64,000 bases of DNA from an uncultured Bacilli bacterium. Its GTDB lineage: Bacteria; Bacillota_I; Bacilli_A; RF39; UBA660. This document shows, piece by piece, positions 32,975 through 41,883 of this stretch. The notes beneath the pieces were generated by a model. It had not been told where the DNA came from. It saw nothing but the letters and a program-made list of their open reading frames with translations, and did no database searches. The stretch covers positions 62,001 to 126,000 of the forward strand of contig CAKOPN010000005.1 in assembly GCA_934100165.1 (NCBI GenBank), given 5' to 3'. Position 1 is the first letter of the stretch. Each line of letters begins with the position of its first letter. The translations under genes were made by a program, and so were the position numbers.

Positions 32975-35575
32975 ATGAAATTACGTATTGTAGCTAGTTC
33001 AAGAGATTTGATAATATTTGCTATATTTGCAGTATTTTTATTATATGTAGTGGCACTTGGAGTATTAAATTTGCCACAGTTAGCAGGGGAGGGAACTTTC
33101 TATGGATTAAATCCAATAGAAGCGTTTTCAAGTGATTATATACTCTTTACAGTTGTATTTTATCTTTTAGCCTTAGGTGGTCTTATTATGAGTGTAAGCT
33201 CATATTTCTTTGAATGGGAATCTGGCTTTGGTTTTGGAGTTTCATCTGGTAGCAAAGGTGGATATTCAGACTGGGCAAAAGCAAAAGATATAAAAGAAGA
33301 TACAAACATTAAGAAAGTTAATGCAAGTGATCATACTTCTAAGTATGCAGGTGTTCCTCTTATTTGTAATGGTAAAGAGTTATGGGTAGATGATGGAGCA
33401 TATCATACACTTGTTATAGGTGCTACTGGTAGTGGTAAAACTCAGAGTACCATCTTACCTACAATGAAAATCCTTGCTAAAAAGGGTGAATCAATTATTT
33501 GTACAGACCCAAAAGGTGAGTTATATGAAAAAACTGGTGGATTATTAAAAGAAAAAGGATATAACGTAATATTATTAAACTTCCGTAATCCTCAAAATGG
33601 TAATGCTTGGAACCCACTTGCACTTCCATATAGACTTTATAAAAGCGGTAATCAAGATAAAGCTATTGAGTTACTAGATGACTTAGCTTTGAATATACTT
33701 TATGATGAAAGTTCATCAAATGCCGACCCATTTTGGGAAAAAACAGCAGCAGATTATTTTGCAGGTATTGCTCTTGCTATGTTTGAAGATACTACTGAAG
33801 ATAAAATCAATATAAATAGTATTAACATGACAGCAACTGTTGGTGAAGACAGGTTTGGTGGTTCAACTTATATTAAAGAGTATTTTAACTATAAAGATCC
33901 TAGCAGTGCAGCATATGTTAATGCAAGTGGTACTGTTATGGCACCAAGTGATACAAAGGGTGGTATAATTTCTGTATTTAAACAGAAAGTAAAACTTTTT
34001 GCATCACGTGAAAACTTATCAGAAATGTTAAGTTATAGTGATTTTGATCTAGATTCAATTGGTAAAAGACCAACAGCAGTATTTATAATTATTCAAGATG
34101 AAAAGAAGACATACCATTCACTTGCTACAATCTTTATTAAACAAGCTTATGAAACTTTAATCGATGTAGCACAGTCAAATGGCGGAAAACTTCCATATAG
34201 AACTAACTTCTTACTAGATGAGTTTGCTAACATGCCACCACTTAAAGACGTTACAACAATGATAACAGCAGCTCGTTCTAGACAAATAAGATTTACAATG
34301 ATAATCCAGAACTTTGCACAGTTAAACAAAATATATGGAAAAGATGATGCTGAAACAATAAAAGGTAACTGTGGTAACATAGTTTATTTGATTTCAACAG
34401 AACTTGCTGCACTAGAAGAAATAAGCAAACTTTGTGGTGAGAAAAAATCAAAGAAAGATGATAAAACAGCATCAACACCTCTAGTTACTGTAAGCGACTT
34501 ACAAAGAATGAAACAGTTCGACCAAATAATCTTACGTATGAGAAAAAATCCATTTAAAACATCATTTGTACCAGACTTTAAAATTGACTGGGGAAGCGAA
34601 ACATCTCCAAAAGTTGATTATCCACTAAGAGAGAAGAAAAAAGTAAATATATTCGATATTAGAGATTTTGTTAAAGAAAAGAAAAATCAAAAAATAAATG
34701 AAATGATGGCAAGCATGTCTGATGGAGATAAAGGTGGATCTACAGCAAAGAAAGATCCATTCCAACAAATGCCTAGAGATCCTTTCCGAAGACCAATGTA
34801 TAATTCACCAGAAGGAAGAATGCCAAAAGAAAACAGTGATTTAGATACAAAACCGAAACCAAATATATCTGTTAGCGATCTAGTTAAGAAAATAGACCAA
34901 AAATTAGCGGAAATTGAAAAAGAAGAATCAGAAAATAAAGCTAACAAGAAAGAACCAGTACCTGTAAAGAAGGAAGAAAAGAAATATTCTATTGATGACT
35001 TCTTAATGCAACAGGAAGAGAAAAAAGAAATCCAAAAAAATAAGAGTGTACAATATACTCCTTCAAAATCTTTTGATGAAAAGACAAAAGATAGTAAATC
35101 TTTTAATAAAGATATAGAACTTTTATCTGAATATGAAAAAGAAAAAAATGACAAAAAGGAACCTAAAAAAGAGAAGGAATATGTCTACATTGATAGTGAT
35201 TCTGACTTATTTGCGCCAATTCTTGATAAAACAGATGAAGATAGAATAGAAAAAGAAATGAAAAAAGATGCTCCTTCAATAGATTTAACTGATGATATGA
35301 TAATGGATGTTGATAATCAGTTAAAAAATACTAAATTTGAAGAAGACAATATTGATATGGGTTTATTTGATTTAGATGATGATATAACTCCAAAAACTGA
35401 GGATATTGTAATAGAAGAAAGAAAAGAACCTGAAGAAATCAAACAAGAGCAAGAGAAGAAAGAAGCTCCTGTTGAAAGAAAGGAACCAGAAGAAATCTTT
35501 AAGCCAACTCCAACAATTAAACTTGATGATGTTAAAGATGATGATAACTTCTTTGATGATTTCTTCGATGATTAA
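32975..35575 (+). CDS. VirD4/TraG-type coupling ATPase with long acidic tail
   Basis: An 866-residue inner-membrane ATPase of the type IV coupling protein family, which feeds DNA or protein substrates into secretion channels. Two membrane helices (about 11-31 and 54-75) precede the ATPase domain: Walker A GATGSGKT (149-156), ICTDPKGELYEKTGG, FRNPQNGNAWNPL, Walker B FLLDEFANMPPL (about 411-422), TMITAARSRQIRFTMIIQNF and KGNCGNIVYL. The catalytic core ends near residue 560. The last 300 residues are Lys/Glu/Asp-rich, low-complexity, and end in Asp-Asp-Asn-Phe-Phe-Asp-Asp-Phe-Phe-Asp-Asp. Start ATG behind AAGGAAGTG. No relaxase, VirB4 or VirB6 gene is in the window, so the transported substrate is open. 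Confidence 0.9.
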   Translation: MKLRIVASSRDLIIFAIFAVFLLYVVALGVLNLPQLAGEGTFYGLNPIEAFSSDYILFTVVFYLLALGGLIMSVSSYFFEWESGFGFGVSSGSKGGYSDWAKAKDIKEDTNIKKVNASDHTSKYAGVPLICNGKELWVDDGAYHTLVIGATGSGKTQSTILPTMKILAKKGESIICTDPKGELYEKTGGLLKEKGYNVILLNFRNPQNGNAWNPLALPYRLYKSGNQDKAIELLDDLALNILYDESSSNADPFWEKTAADYFAGIALAMFEDTTEDKININSINMTATVGEDRFGGSTYIKEYFNYKDPSSAAYVNASGTVMAPSDTKGGIISVFKQKVKLFASRENLSEMLSYSDFDLDSIGKRPTAVFIIIQDEKKTYHSLATIFIKQAYETLIDVAQSNGGKLPYRTNFLLDEFANMPPLKDVTTMITAARSRQIRFTMIIQNFAQLNKIYGKDDAETIKGNCGNIVYLISTELAALEEISKLCGEKKSKKDDKTASTPLVTVSDLQRMKQFDQIILRMRKNPFKTSFVPDFKIDWGSETSPKVDYPLREKKKVNIFDIRDFVKEKKNQKINEMMASMSDGDKGGSTAKKDPFQQMPRDPFRRPMYNSPEGRMPKENSDLDTKPKPNISVSDLVKKIDQKLAEIEKEESENKANKKEPVPVKKEEKKYSIDDFLMQQEEKKEIQKNKSVQYTPSKSFDEKTKDSKSFNKDIELLSEYEKEKNDKKEPKKEKEYVYIDSDSDLFAPILDKTDEDRIEKEMKKDAPSIDLTDDMIMDVDNQLKNTKFEEDNIDMGLFDLDDDITPKTEDIVIEERKEPEEIKQEQEKKEAPVERKEPEEIFKPTPTIKLDDVKDDDNFFDDFFDD

Positions 35576-35591
35576 GGAAGGTGGTAGTAGA

Positions 35592-36200
35592 ATGAAAAAA
35601 TTTTTGTTATTACTAGTTTTCTTATTACCAATGACGGTATTTGCAGAAAATAAAACAGATGTAGTTAAACTTAGCAAGTGCGTTGATGAAAACTCTGCTA
35701 GATTCTTACTTAATAAAAGTGAAATAAAAGTAAAATTTATTGGAATAGATGCAGAGGAAGTAATAACATCTTCTGAAATAGATGAAACAAACGGATCATT
35801 AGTAAGCGATTATGTTTGCAGTGCTTTAACTAATGCTAAAGAAATTAAAATAGAGTATGAACCTCAAGTTGAGAAAGAAGACAAGTACGGCAGAATTCAA
35901 GCTTGGGTATACGTTGATGGACAGTTATTACAAGCAAACTTACTTGAACTTGGCTATGCAAAAACATTTTACTTAGAGAATGACTATTTAAATGCTGATT
36001 TGCTAAAAGAAAAAGAAAATATTGCCAAAGAAAACAAAGTAGGATTATGGCAAGAAGAAAAACCAGCAGATACAAATGTTGAAGAAGAAAAAGAAGAAGA
36101 AAAAGAAACTAATATATTTAAAATAGTTCTTAACTTTATTAATGAAATATTTGATAAATTTTTAAAATTTATTGATGACCTAATAAATGACATACTATAG
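35592..36200 (+). CDS. Secreted staphylococcal-nuclease-fold protein with altered active site
   Basis: A 202-residue exported protein: signal peptide FLLLLVFLLPMTVFA, an SNase/thermonuclease domain (about residues 22-155) and an amphipathic C-terminal helix (FKIVLNFINEIFDKFLKFI). Compared with S. aureus nuclease, the motif Asp-Gly-Asp-Thr reads Asp-Glu-Asn-Ser (Asp21 lost), Arg35 is Lys in KVKFIGIDAEE, Asp40 and Glu43 are kept, and Arg87 is kept in DKYGRIQAWVY. Loss of a calcium ligand and the Arg35 change predict weak or absent nuclease activity. The true start is ATG 35592, 16 bp after the coupling ATPase stop, behind GGAAGGTGG; an upstream in-frame extension overlaps the ATPase gene. Co-transcribed with it. 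Confidence 0.78.
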   Translation: MKKFLLLLVFLLPMTVFAENKTDVVKLSKCVDENSARFLLNKSEIKVKFIGIDAEEVITSSEIDETNGSLVSDYVCSALTNAKEIKIEYEPQVEKEDKYGRIQAWVYVDGQLLQANLLELGYAKTFYLENDYLNADLLKEKENIAKENKVGLWQEEKPADTNVEEEKEEEKETNIFKIVLNFINEIFDKFLKFIDDLINDIL

Positions 36201-36208
36201 AGGGCTTT

Positions 36209-36703
36209 ATGAAAAACATAGAAAAAATTAAAAATGTTGTAATAGCTGTTTTAGTTATCTTACTTATAGCTTTAGCATCATATTACTCATCAGAATTATC
36301 ATATTACAAAAACAATTGTACTCTAAAAGAGGAAGAAAGCACAGACCTTCCTTTCTTGAAATCTATAAACATGACTGAATATGTATCACTATTTAAGGCT
36401 AGTGAATTATCATTCGTATATATAGGAAAAGATGACTGCGTTTACTCACAAGCTGAAAATGAAGTACTAAAAGAGTTAAAAGAAGAGTATAAAGATATAA
36501 CAATTAACTATTTAAACTTAGATAAGCTAAGTGAAGAAGAATTATCTTCATTATATACTAGCTATCAAAGCTTTGTAGATAATGGAATAGGTACTCCAAC
36601 ACTACTTTTAGTAAGTAATAGTGAAGTAAAAATGTTTAAAAGAGGGTACACAAATAAAGAGTCATTGATAGAATTGTTAAAGGAAAATAAATTTATTAGC
36701 TAA
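36209..36703 (+). CDS. Membrane-anchored thioredoxin-fold protein with CxxS motif
   Basis: A 164-residue protein with one N-terminal membrane helix (about residues 8-26) and an extracytoplasmic thioredoxin-like domain: strand ELSFVYIGKDDC, helix AENEVLKELKEEY, strand TINYLNLDKL, and the cis-Pro region GIGTPTLLLVSNSEV. The usual Cys-x-x-Cys is Cys-Val-Tyr-Ser, so it could act as a monothiol disulfide isomerase or reductase but not as a standard dithiol oxidase. It starts eight bases after the nuclease-like gene and ends the coupling-ATPase unit at a terminator. Its exported neighbours contain several cysteines and might be clients; that is inference. Confidence 0.75.
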   Translation: MKNIEKIKNVVIAVLVILLIALASYYSSELSYYKNNCTLKEEESTDLPFLKSINMTEYVSLFKASELSFVYIGKDDCVYSQAENEVLKELKEEYKDITINYLNLDKLSEEELSSLYTSYQSFVDNGIGTPTLLLVSNSEVKMFKRGYTNKESLIELLKENKFIS

Positions 36704-36726
36704 GAGTGTTTAGGCACTCTTTTTAA
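36702..36726 (+). terminator. Terminator after the coupling-ATPase unit
   Basis: Stem AAGAGTG/CACTCTT with a 6-base loop and T tail, overlapping the stop of the thioredoxin-fold gene. Confidence 0.8.
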
Positions 36727-36727
36727 A

Positions 36728-36756
36728 TTGATTTTCTAGTATATTTTTGCTAAAAT
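36728..36756 (+). promoter_or_regulatory. Sigma-A type promoter for holA
   Basis: TTGATT (36728-36733), 17-bp spacer and TAAAAT (36751-36756), directly after the preceding terminator and 16 bp before the holA start. Confidence 0.6.
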
Positions 36757-36772
36757 TTAATTGGTGATAATT

Positions 36773-37714
36773 ATGAAAAAAAACTTTTTGATAATATCAG
36801 ATGATAAAATTGTAATTGATAATAAAATTGCTAAAATAATGCAAGAAATAGATATAAAAAATAAAGAAATAGTAAAGTTTGATATGGAAATAGTAACTAT
36901 TCCAGATGTATTAGAGGAATTAAACACTTACAACTTTCTTTCTGACTGTAAAGTTGTTATATGTTACAATTCAACATTCATTGAAAAAGATGTTCCAAAA
37001 GACATGGCTAAAGACTTCAAAAGATTAAAAGAATATATTCAAAATCCAAGCGATAACTATTTAATAATGGTTGCTAAAAGTAAAAGTAATAAAAAAGAAA
37101 TAACAGAGTTATTAACAAATGTTGAAATAATAGATTCAGGTATATCAAGTGAACTATTAGTAAAAAATAATCTTGAAGACTTTAAAATGGAGAATAGTAC
37201 AGTTAAGTATTTTGTTAACTATTGTCTTAGAAATAATGAAAAAATACTCAACGAACTTCAAAAAATTAAGTGTTACAAACAAGATGAGGACCGTTTAATA
37301 ACTGTTGATGACATAAATAAAATAGCACTTAGAGAATACGACGAAGATATATTTGACTTAGTGAATGCTATCGCAAGATGTGATAGAAAAAATATCTTTG
37401 CAATATATAAAAGACTTATAAAAAAAGAAAAGGACTGTACAAATATTATTGCAAGTATAGCAGCTCTTCTTAGAAGACTATATTCAATTAAGATTTTAAA
37501 AAGCAAGAAAATAAGTGTTAATGAAATGGCAAGAATGCTAAATGTTAAAACAATGGCAATATCACTATCACTAGAAAACTGTGATAACTTTACAACGAAA
37601 AAACTATTAAAATTACTTAATGAATTATCATCTATAGATTATGCAAACAAAACAACAAACAGCTCTTATGGTGAAGATAACTTAGCATTTGAACTTTTTC
37701 TTTTAAGTATATAG
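36773..37714 (+). CDS. holA: DNA polymerase III delta subunit
   Basis: Clamp-loader delta subunit, opening the sliding clamp in replication. About 313 residues with the delta layout: VKFDMEIVTIPDVLEELNTYNFLSDCKVVICYN in the N-terminal domain (quoted only in part as a family pattern), FVNYCLRNNEKILNELQKIK, ALREYDEDIFDLVNAIA and a C-terminal part with IIASIAALLRRLYSIK and LLNELSSIDYANKT. As in other delta subunits, no complete P-loop is present. Start at ATG 36773, behind GGTGAT; the longer frame uses a TTG within that site. It is followed by an envelope protein gene 12 bp on. Divergent in sequence, but the overall match is convincing. Confidence 0.82.
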   Translation: MKKNFLIISDDKIVIDNKIAKIMQEIDIKNKEIVKFDMEIVTIPDVLEELNTYNFLSDCKVVICYNSTFIEKDVPKDMAKDFKRLKEYIQNPSDNYLIMVAKSKSNKKEITELLTNVEIIDSGISSELLVKNNLEDFKMENSTVKYFVNYCLRNNEKILNELQKIKCYKQDEDRLITVDDINKIALREYDEDIFDLVNAIARCDRKNIFAIYKRLIKKEKDCTNIIASIAALLRRLYSIKILKSKKISVNEMARMLNVKTMAISLSLENCDNFTTKKLLKLLNELSSIDYANKTTNSSYGEDNLAFELFLLSI

Positions 37715-37726
37715 ATGAGGTGAAAT

Positions 37727-38953
37727 ATGATAAAGAAAATTATAACTTTCAGTTTACTATTATTATTTTTAACATTACTGTTAGAATTTGGCATAAATTA
37801 TTTTAAAACAAGTCATCATGTAGAGTATGACATAAGTGGGTATACGGTTGAAGAAGATTATATAAAAAAATCTGGTAAAGACTACTATTTAATAAAAGTA
37901 AGCAAAGATGGAAAAGAATACATCTTTAATGCTCAAAACGAGTTTAATAAAAATGAAAAAATAATTAAAGAAATAATATCTTACGACACAGATGACATAT
38001 CATGTGCAACAATAATATATACAAACAACTCATCTAGCACACCTCTTTGCTATAAAGATAAAATACTACATTCTTATATAAGTGTTGAAAATGAACCTGG
38101 AATGAGTGAATACCTTAAACAACTTAATAAATATGCTGAAGATAAAATTACACCATCAGATGAGTCATACGTATTCGCATACAATGAGATTTATAAAAAC
38201 AATTTATATAAAAATGAAGACATCATTATGTATAATTACAAGAACATAATAAAAATAAATGGTGAACGTACCATGACATTTGACTTTTCTAATAAGGATG
38301 TATTTAAAAATGAATATGGTACTTTGGTAGGTAAATATTACGTAATACCAAAAATGCGAAATAGCATAGAATTTTCTCATTATTTAATTGTAGACATCGA
38401 AAAAGAAACCGTTGAAGAAATAGATTTAGCAAAAGAAGTTTCTGCTAAGATATCAAGTCAAATGTATGTAAATGGAATTTATAACTCAAATTTATATATA
38501 TTTGATAAAAGTAATTTAGTTCAGTATGAAATAAATCCTGATAAAGGAGAAATCAAAGTAGTAGGAAATAAAGATAAAAAGGGTATAGTATACAAAAATG
38601 GACAAGAAGAAGAAATAGGAGTATACACATTAAATAACGAAAAAGTAAAATTTACAGAAAATTATGATGCATATAAAGAGATTGATTATGATCAAATATT
38701 CTTAACATCAAATGGTGCTGTATATGTAAAAGATGGAGTATTCTACAAAGTATATAACAATTATCTAAAGAATCCAATATACTTATTTGAAGCAAAAAAT
38801 GTTCAAGATATCAAAGTAAAAGAAGATAATATTTACTATATAAATGACCAATTTTTATATAGATATAATGACTATGGAAACGTTAAAATCTTAAAAAGAG
38901 AACAATTTAAATATGATTATACAAACATTTATGACGTTTATTTTGAAGAGTAA
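37727..38953 (+). CDS. Membrane-anchored extracytoplasmic protein, propeller-like, unknown
   Basis: A 408-residue protein with an N-terminal membrane helix (IITFSLLLLFLTLLLEFGI) and a large outside domain. The C-terminal 180 residues have short repeats built around Tyr-Asp/Asn-Gly-x-x-Tyr strands (for example NGIYNSNLYIFDKSNLVQYE, NGAVYVKDGVFYKVYN, EDNIYYINDQFLYRYN), the pattern of DUF5050-like or propeller proteins. The same style of strand is seen in the protein at 45367. No catalytic motif is visible. It begins 12 bp after holA with AGGTGA upstream. Function unknown. Confidence 0.7.
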   Translation: MIKKIITFSLLLLFLTLLLEFGINYFKTSHHVEYDISGYTVEEDYIKKSGKDYYLIKVSKDGKEYIFNAQNEFNKNEKIIKEIISYDTDDISCATIIYTNNSSSTPLCYKDKILHSYISVENEPGMSEYLKQLNKYAEDKITPSDESYVFAYNEIYKNNLYKNEDIIMYNYKNIIKINGERTMTFDFSNKDVFKNEYGTLVGKYYVIPKMRNSIEFSHYLIVDIEKETVEEIDLAKEVSAKISSQMYVNGIYNSNLYIFDKSNLVQYEINPDKGEIKVVGNKDKKGIVYKNGQEEEIGVYTLNNEKVKFTENYDAYKEIDYDQIFLTSNGAVYVKDGVFYKVYNNYLKNPIYLFEAKNVQDIKVKEDNIYYINDQFLYRYNDYGNVKILKREQFKYDYTNIYDVYFEE

Positions 38954-39020
38954 AAATAAGTAAAAATTAACTTTAATCTCCATTTGAAATATTGTATACT
39001 AATAATATAGGGTGATATGT

Positions 39021-40676
39021 ATGATACTAAAGAAGCCATATGCTTTTCTTATAAAGCATTTTAGACTAATCCATTTAATTATGGTTGCACTAGCTACATA
39101 TATAATTATAAAAACATATAATATATATGCATTTTTAGGTGACTATATAAGCTCTGGTAACAAAATACTTTCAAGTTTTGAAGATGTAACGGGAAAATAT
39201 ATAAGCAGCTTCTTAATAATAATGGTAGTGATTGCTCTTTTAATAAGTATAGTAATTTTATATTTAATGAAGCATAAAAAGAAACCATCGTTTTTCTATA
39301 TATTCTCAACATGTGTTTATTTATTTTTAATAGTCCTATTGATATTTGGAAAATCATTTATCTATGATTTACAGTTCACAACACCTGATCTTAGATTTAC
39401 TAAAATAGTTAGTGACCTTTTCTTTATAGAACTAGCTTTACAAATACCTATTATAGTAATGACCTTTATAAGAACTGTAGGGTTTGATGTAAAAAAGTTT
39501 GACTTTAAAAAAGATATAATGGAACTAGACATTAAAGATGAAGATAATGCCGAGTTTGAATTTGAACTTAATTTAGATACAGAAGAAACAAGAGCAAAAA
39601 TAAGAAGAAAGGTAAGATACTTCAAGTATTATTACAAAGAAAACAAGATAATTTTTTACGCTTTTTTTGCAATTATTTTTCTTGTATCAATTTATGGAGT
39701 AAGTAAAGCCATTAGCGCGGTGGAAAAGGTATATAAAGAAAATGAGACTTTTTCTACAAGTTATGCTGATATTACAGTACTAGAAAGTTACAAGACATCA
39801 CTTGATAATAAAGCAAACAAAATAAGTGATAAAAACTTTTACATGATACTTAAAATACGCTACAAAAACACATCAAGTAGTAGAATAAAATTTCTTTTAG
39901 ATTCAACAAGTATAAATTACGATACATACTATAATGTATCTCCAACTAGTCTTGTGTATGATAAGTTCTTAGAATTTGGAACACCATATTATAGTCAAAG
40001 ACTATCACCAAATGAAACGAGGGATTTTATCTTAGTATATGAAGTAGATAAACAAAACTATGATAAGGACTTTACTTTTAAATATTTATACGATATAGAA
40101 GTTAAAAATGGAACAACAACTTACAAATATAAAAAAGTTAAACTTAATCCAGAGAATATCGATAAAAACAAAGTTGAAGAAGTTGATACTAAGTCATTAA
40201 AAGAAGAAATGTCTTTTAAAGGAAGCCTACTTAAGGATACCAAACTTACTATTAACTCTATGGAACTAAGTAATAGTTATGTTTACAATATAATAAGATG
40301 TAAAAATAAAGTATGTAATAAATACGTAAATTATTTAAAGCCAAGTGTTAACAATACGTATGATTTAACGATACTTAAATTGAATTATTCTGTTAAAATG
40401 GATGAATCTTTAGATAAAGGATATTCATTGTCTTCATTTATGTCACGTTATGGAAGTATAAGATTTGTTATAAATGGTAAAGAATATGAACATAAGTTGA
40501 ACTTAAAGGATATAACACCATATCCAACTGATGGTTATGTTTTCTTAGAAGTAAGAGAAAAATTAAACAAAGCAGAAAAAATTTATTTAGATTTTACCAT
40601 AAGAGATAAAAAATATACATATATACTATTAGACAAAGGTGAAAGTACTCCTAGTGAAGATGAAAATAATAAATAA
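39021..40676 (+). CDS. Polytopic membrane protein with C-terminal outside domain, unknown
   Basis: About 551 residues from ATG 39021 behind AGGGTGAT (an in-frame GTG lies in that site). Four hydrophobic helices fall in residues 1-155 (for example FLIIMVVIALLISIVILYLM and YIFSTCVYLFLIVLLIFG). An acidic cytoplasmic loop (IMELDIKDEDNAEFEFELNL) is followed by a basic segment and a fifth helix near residue 210-230 (IIFYAFFAIIFLVSIYGVSK). The outside domain of about 320 residues contains SERP-like beta segments similar to DUF4352 proteins (KNFYMILKIRYKNTSSSRIKF, LSPNETRDFILVYEV). It may be an assembly or sensor protein of the envelope. Function unknown. Confidence 0.68.
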   Translation: MILKKPYAFLIKHFRLIHLIMVALATYIIIKTYNIYAFLGDYISSGNKILSSFEDVTGKYISSFLIIMVVIALLISIVILYLMKHKKKPSFFYIFSTCVYLFLIVLLIFGKSFIYDLQFTTPDLRFTKIVSDLFFIELALQIPIIVMTFIRTVGFDVKKFDFKKDIMELDIKDEDNAEFEFELNLDTEETRAKIRRKVRYFKYYYKENKIIFYAFFAIIFLVSIYGVSKAISAVEKVYKENETFSTSYADITVLESYKTSLDNKANKISDKNFYMILKIRYKNTSSSRIKFLLDSTSINYDTYYNVSPTSLVYDKFLEFGTPYYSQRLSPNETRDFILVYEVDKQNYDKDFTFKYLYDIEVKNGTTTYKYKKVKLNPENIDKNKVEEVDTKSLKEEMSFKGSLLKDTKLTINSMELSNSYVYNIIRCKNKVCNKYVNYLKPSVNNTYDLTILKLNYSVKMDESLDKGYSLSSFMSRYGSIRFVINGKEYEHKLNLKDITPYPTDGYVFLEVREKLNKAEKIYLDFTIRDKKYTYILLDKGESTPSEDENNK

Positions 40677-40695
40677 AAAAAGAAAGGATTATGTT

Positions 40696-41883
40696 ATGAG
40701 ATGTGTAGGAACAACTGTAAGGGGAATTAGAACTCCAATAATTAAAGAAAATGATGATTTAGCAAATATTGTTGTTAATTCATTGATGCAAGCAAAAGAA
40801 AGTGAAAACTTTGAGTTTAAAGATAAAGATGTTGTAGCAATAACAGAGGCAGTTGTGGGAATTTCTGAAGGAAATTATGTAACTGTTGATGAAATAGCAG
40901 AAGATATCAAAGAAAAGTTTCCAACTGGCAACATTGGTGTAGTATTCCCAATTCTTAGTCGTAATCGTTTTTCAATGATTTTAAAAGCTATCGCTCGTGC
41001 ATCTAATAAGATAACGATGCTTTTAAGTTTTCCTAGCGATGAAGTTGGAAATGGCATCTTAGATGAAGATAAACTAGATAATAGTAAATATAATTTATCA
41101 AGTATAATTAGTGAAGAAGAATATGAAGAAACATTTGGGGATTTTATTCATCCATTCACTGGTATAAACATGGTTCATTTCTATAGAGATTTAATAGAAA
41201 GTGAAAACTGTAAAGCAGAATTTGTTTTCTCTAATGACCCAAAGACAATATTAAATTATACAAAAGATGTTTTAACTTGCGATATTCATACAAGATATAG
41301 AACGAAGAAAATAATTAGTGAAAGCGGTGCTGAAACTGTTTATGGGTTATATGAAATAATGAACAAGCCAAGAGGGGAAAGTGGATTTAATCGAAATTAT
41401 GGACTTTTGGGATCTAACAAATCAACAGAAGAAAGACTTAAGCTTTTCCCTAAAGATGGTGCAAGACTTGTAAAAGATATTCAAAGTAAATTAAAAGAAT
41501 TAACAGGTAAAAACATAGAAGTTATGGTATATGGTGATGGAGCTTTTAAAGATCCAACTGGTCACATTTGGGAGTTAGCAGATCCTGTTGTATCACCATT
41601 TTATACAGAAGGTCTTGAAGGAACGCCAAATGAAATTAAATTAAAATATATATCTGACAATAAGTATAAAGACTTAAAAGGCGAAGAGTTAAAAGATGCT
41701 ATAAAAAATGAAATTAGAAATAAAGATCAAAATCTAAAAGGAAATATGTTATCCCAAGGAACAACGCCAAGAAAGATAACGGACTTAATCGGATCACTTT
41801 GTGATTTAACTAGTGGTAGTGGAGACAAAGGAACACCGGTTGTATTCGTTCAAGGATATTTTGATAATTTAGCAGATGAGTAA
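40696..41883 (+). CDS. CofE-like gamma-glutamyl ligase family protein
   Basis: A 395-residue protein of the F420-0:gamma-glutamyl ligase (CofE) family. Recognisable parts are the start GTTVRGIRTPIIKENDDL, DVVAITEAVVGISEGNYV with the conserved Glu and Asn positions, VFPILSRNRFSMILKAIARA, HPFTGINMVHFYRDL, NYGLLGSNKSTEERLKLFP, VMVYGDGAFKDPTGHIWELADP and a C-terminal Ser/Gly loop. It would catalyse ATP- or GTP-driven attachment of an amino acid to a carboxylate. No F420 biosynthesis genes are nearby and the organism type does not normally make F420, so another substrate is likely. Start ATG 40696 behind AGAAAGGA. It overlaps the next gene by eight bases. Confidence 0.78.
   Translation: MRCVGTTVRGIRTPIIKENDDLANIVVNSLMQAKESENFEFKDKDVVAITEAVVGISEGNYVTVDEIAEDIKEKFPTGNIGVVFPILSRNRFSMILKAIARASNKITMLLSFPSDEVGNGILDEDKLDNSKYNLSSIISEEEYEETFGDFIHPFTGINMVHFYRDLIESENCKAEFVFSNDPKTILNYTKDVLTCDIHTRYRTKKIISESGAETVYGLYEIMNKPRGESGFNRNYGLLGSNKSTEERLKLFPKDGARLVKDIQSKLKELTGKNIEVMVYGDGAFKDPTGHIWELADPVVSPFYTEGLEGTPNEIKLKYISDNKYKDLKGEELKDAIKNEIRNKDQNLKGNMLSQGTTPRKITDLIGSLCDLTSGSGDKGTPVVFVQGYFDNLADE

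Noticed and set aside
34687..35154. A 155-codon - strand frame opposite the coupling ATPase tail.
   Set aside because: It is a shadow of the Lys/Glu-rich region, and its Phe/Ser-rich product is typical of the antisense of AAA/GAA codons.
28071..36703. The region as a recently inserted conjugative element.
   Set aside because: No integrase, relaxase, direct att-like repeats or composition change was seen, and the flanking genes are intact.
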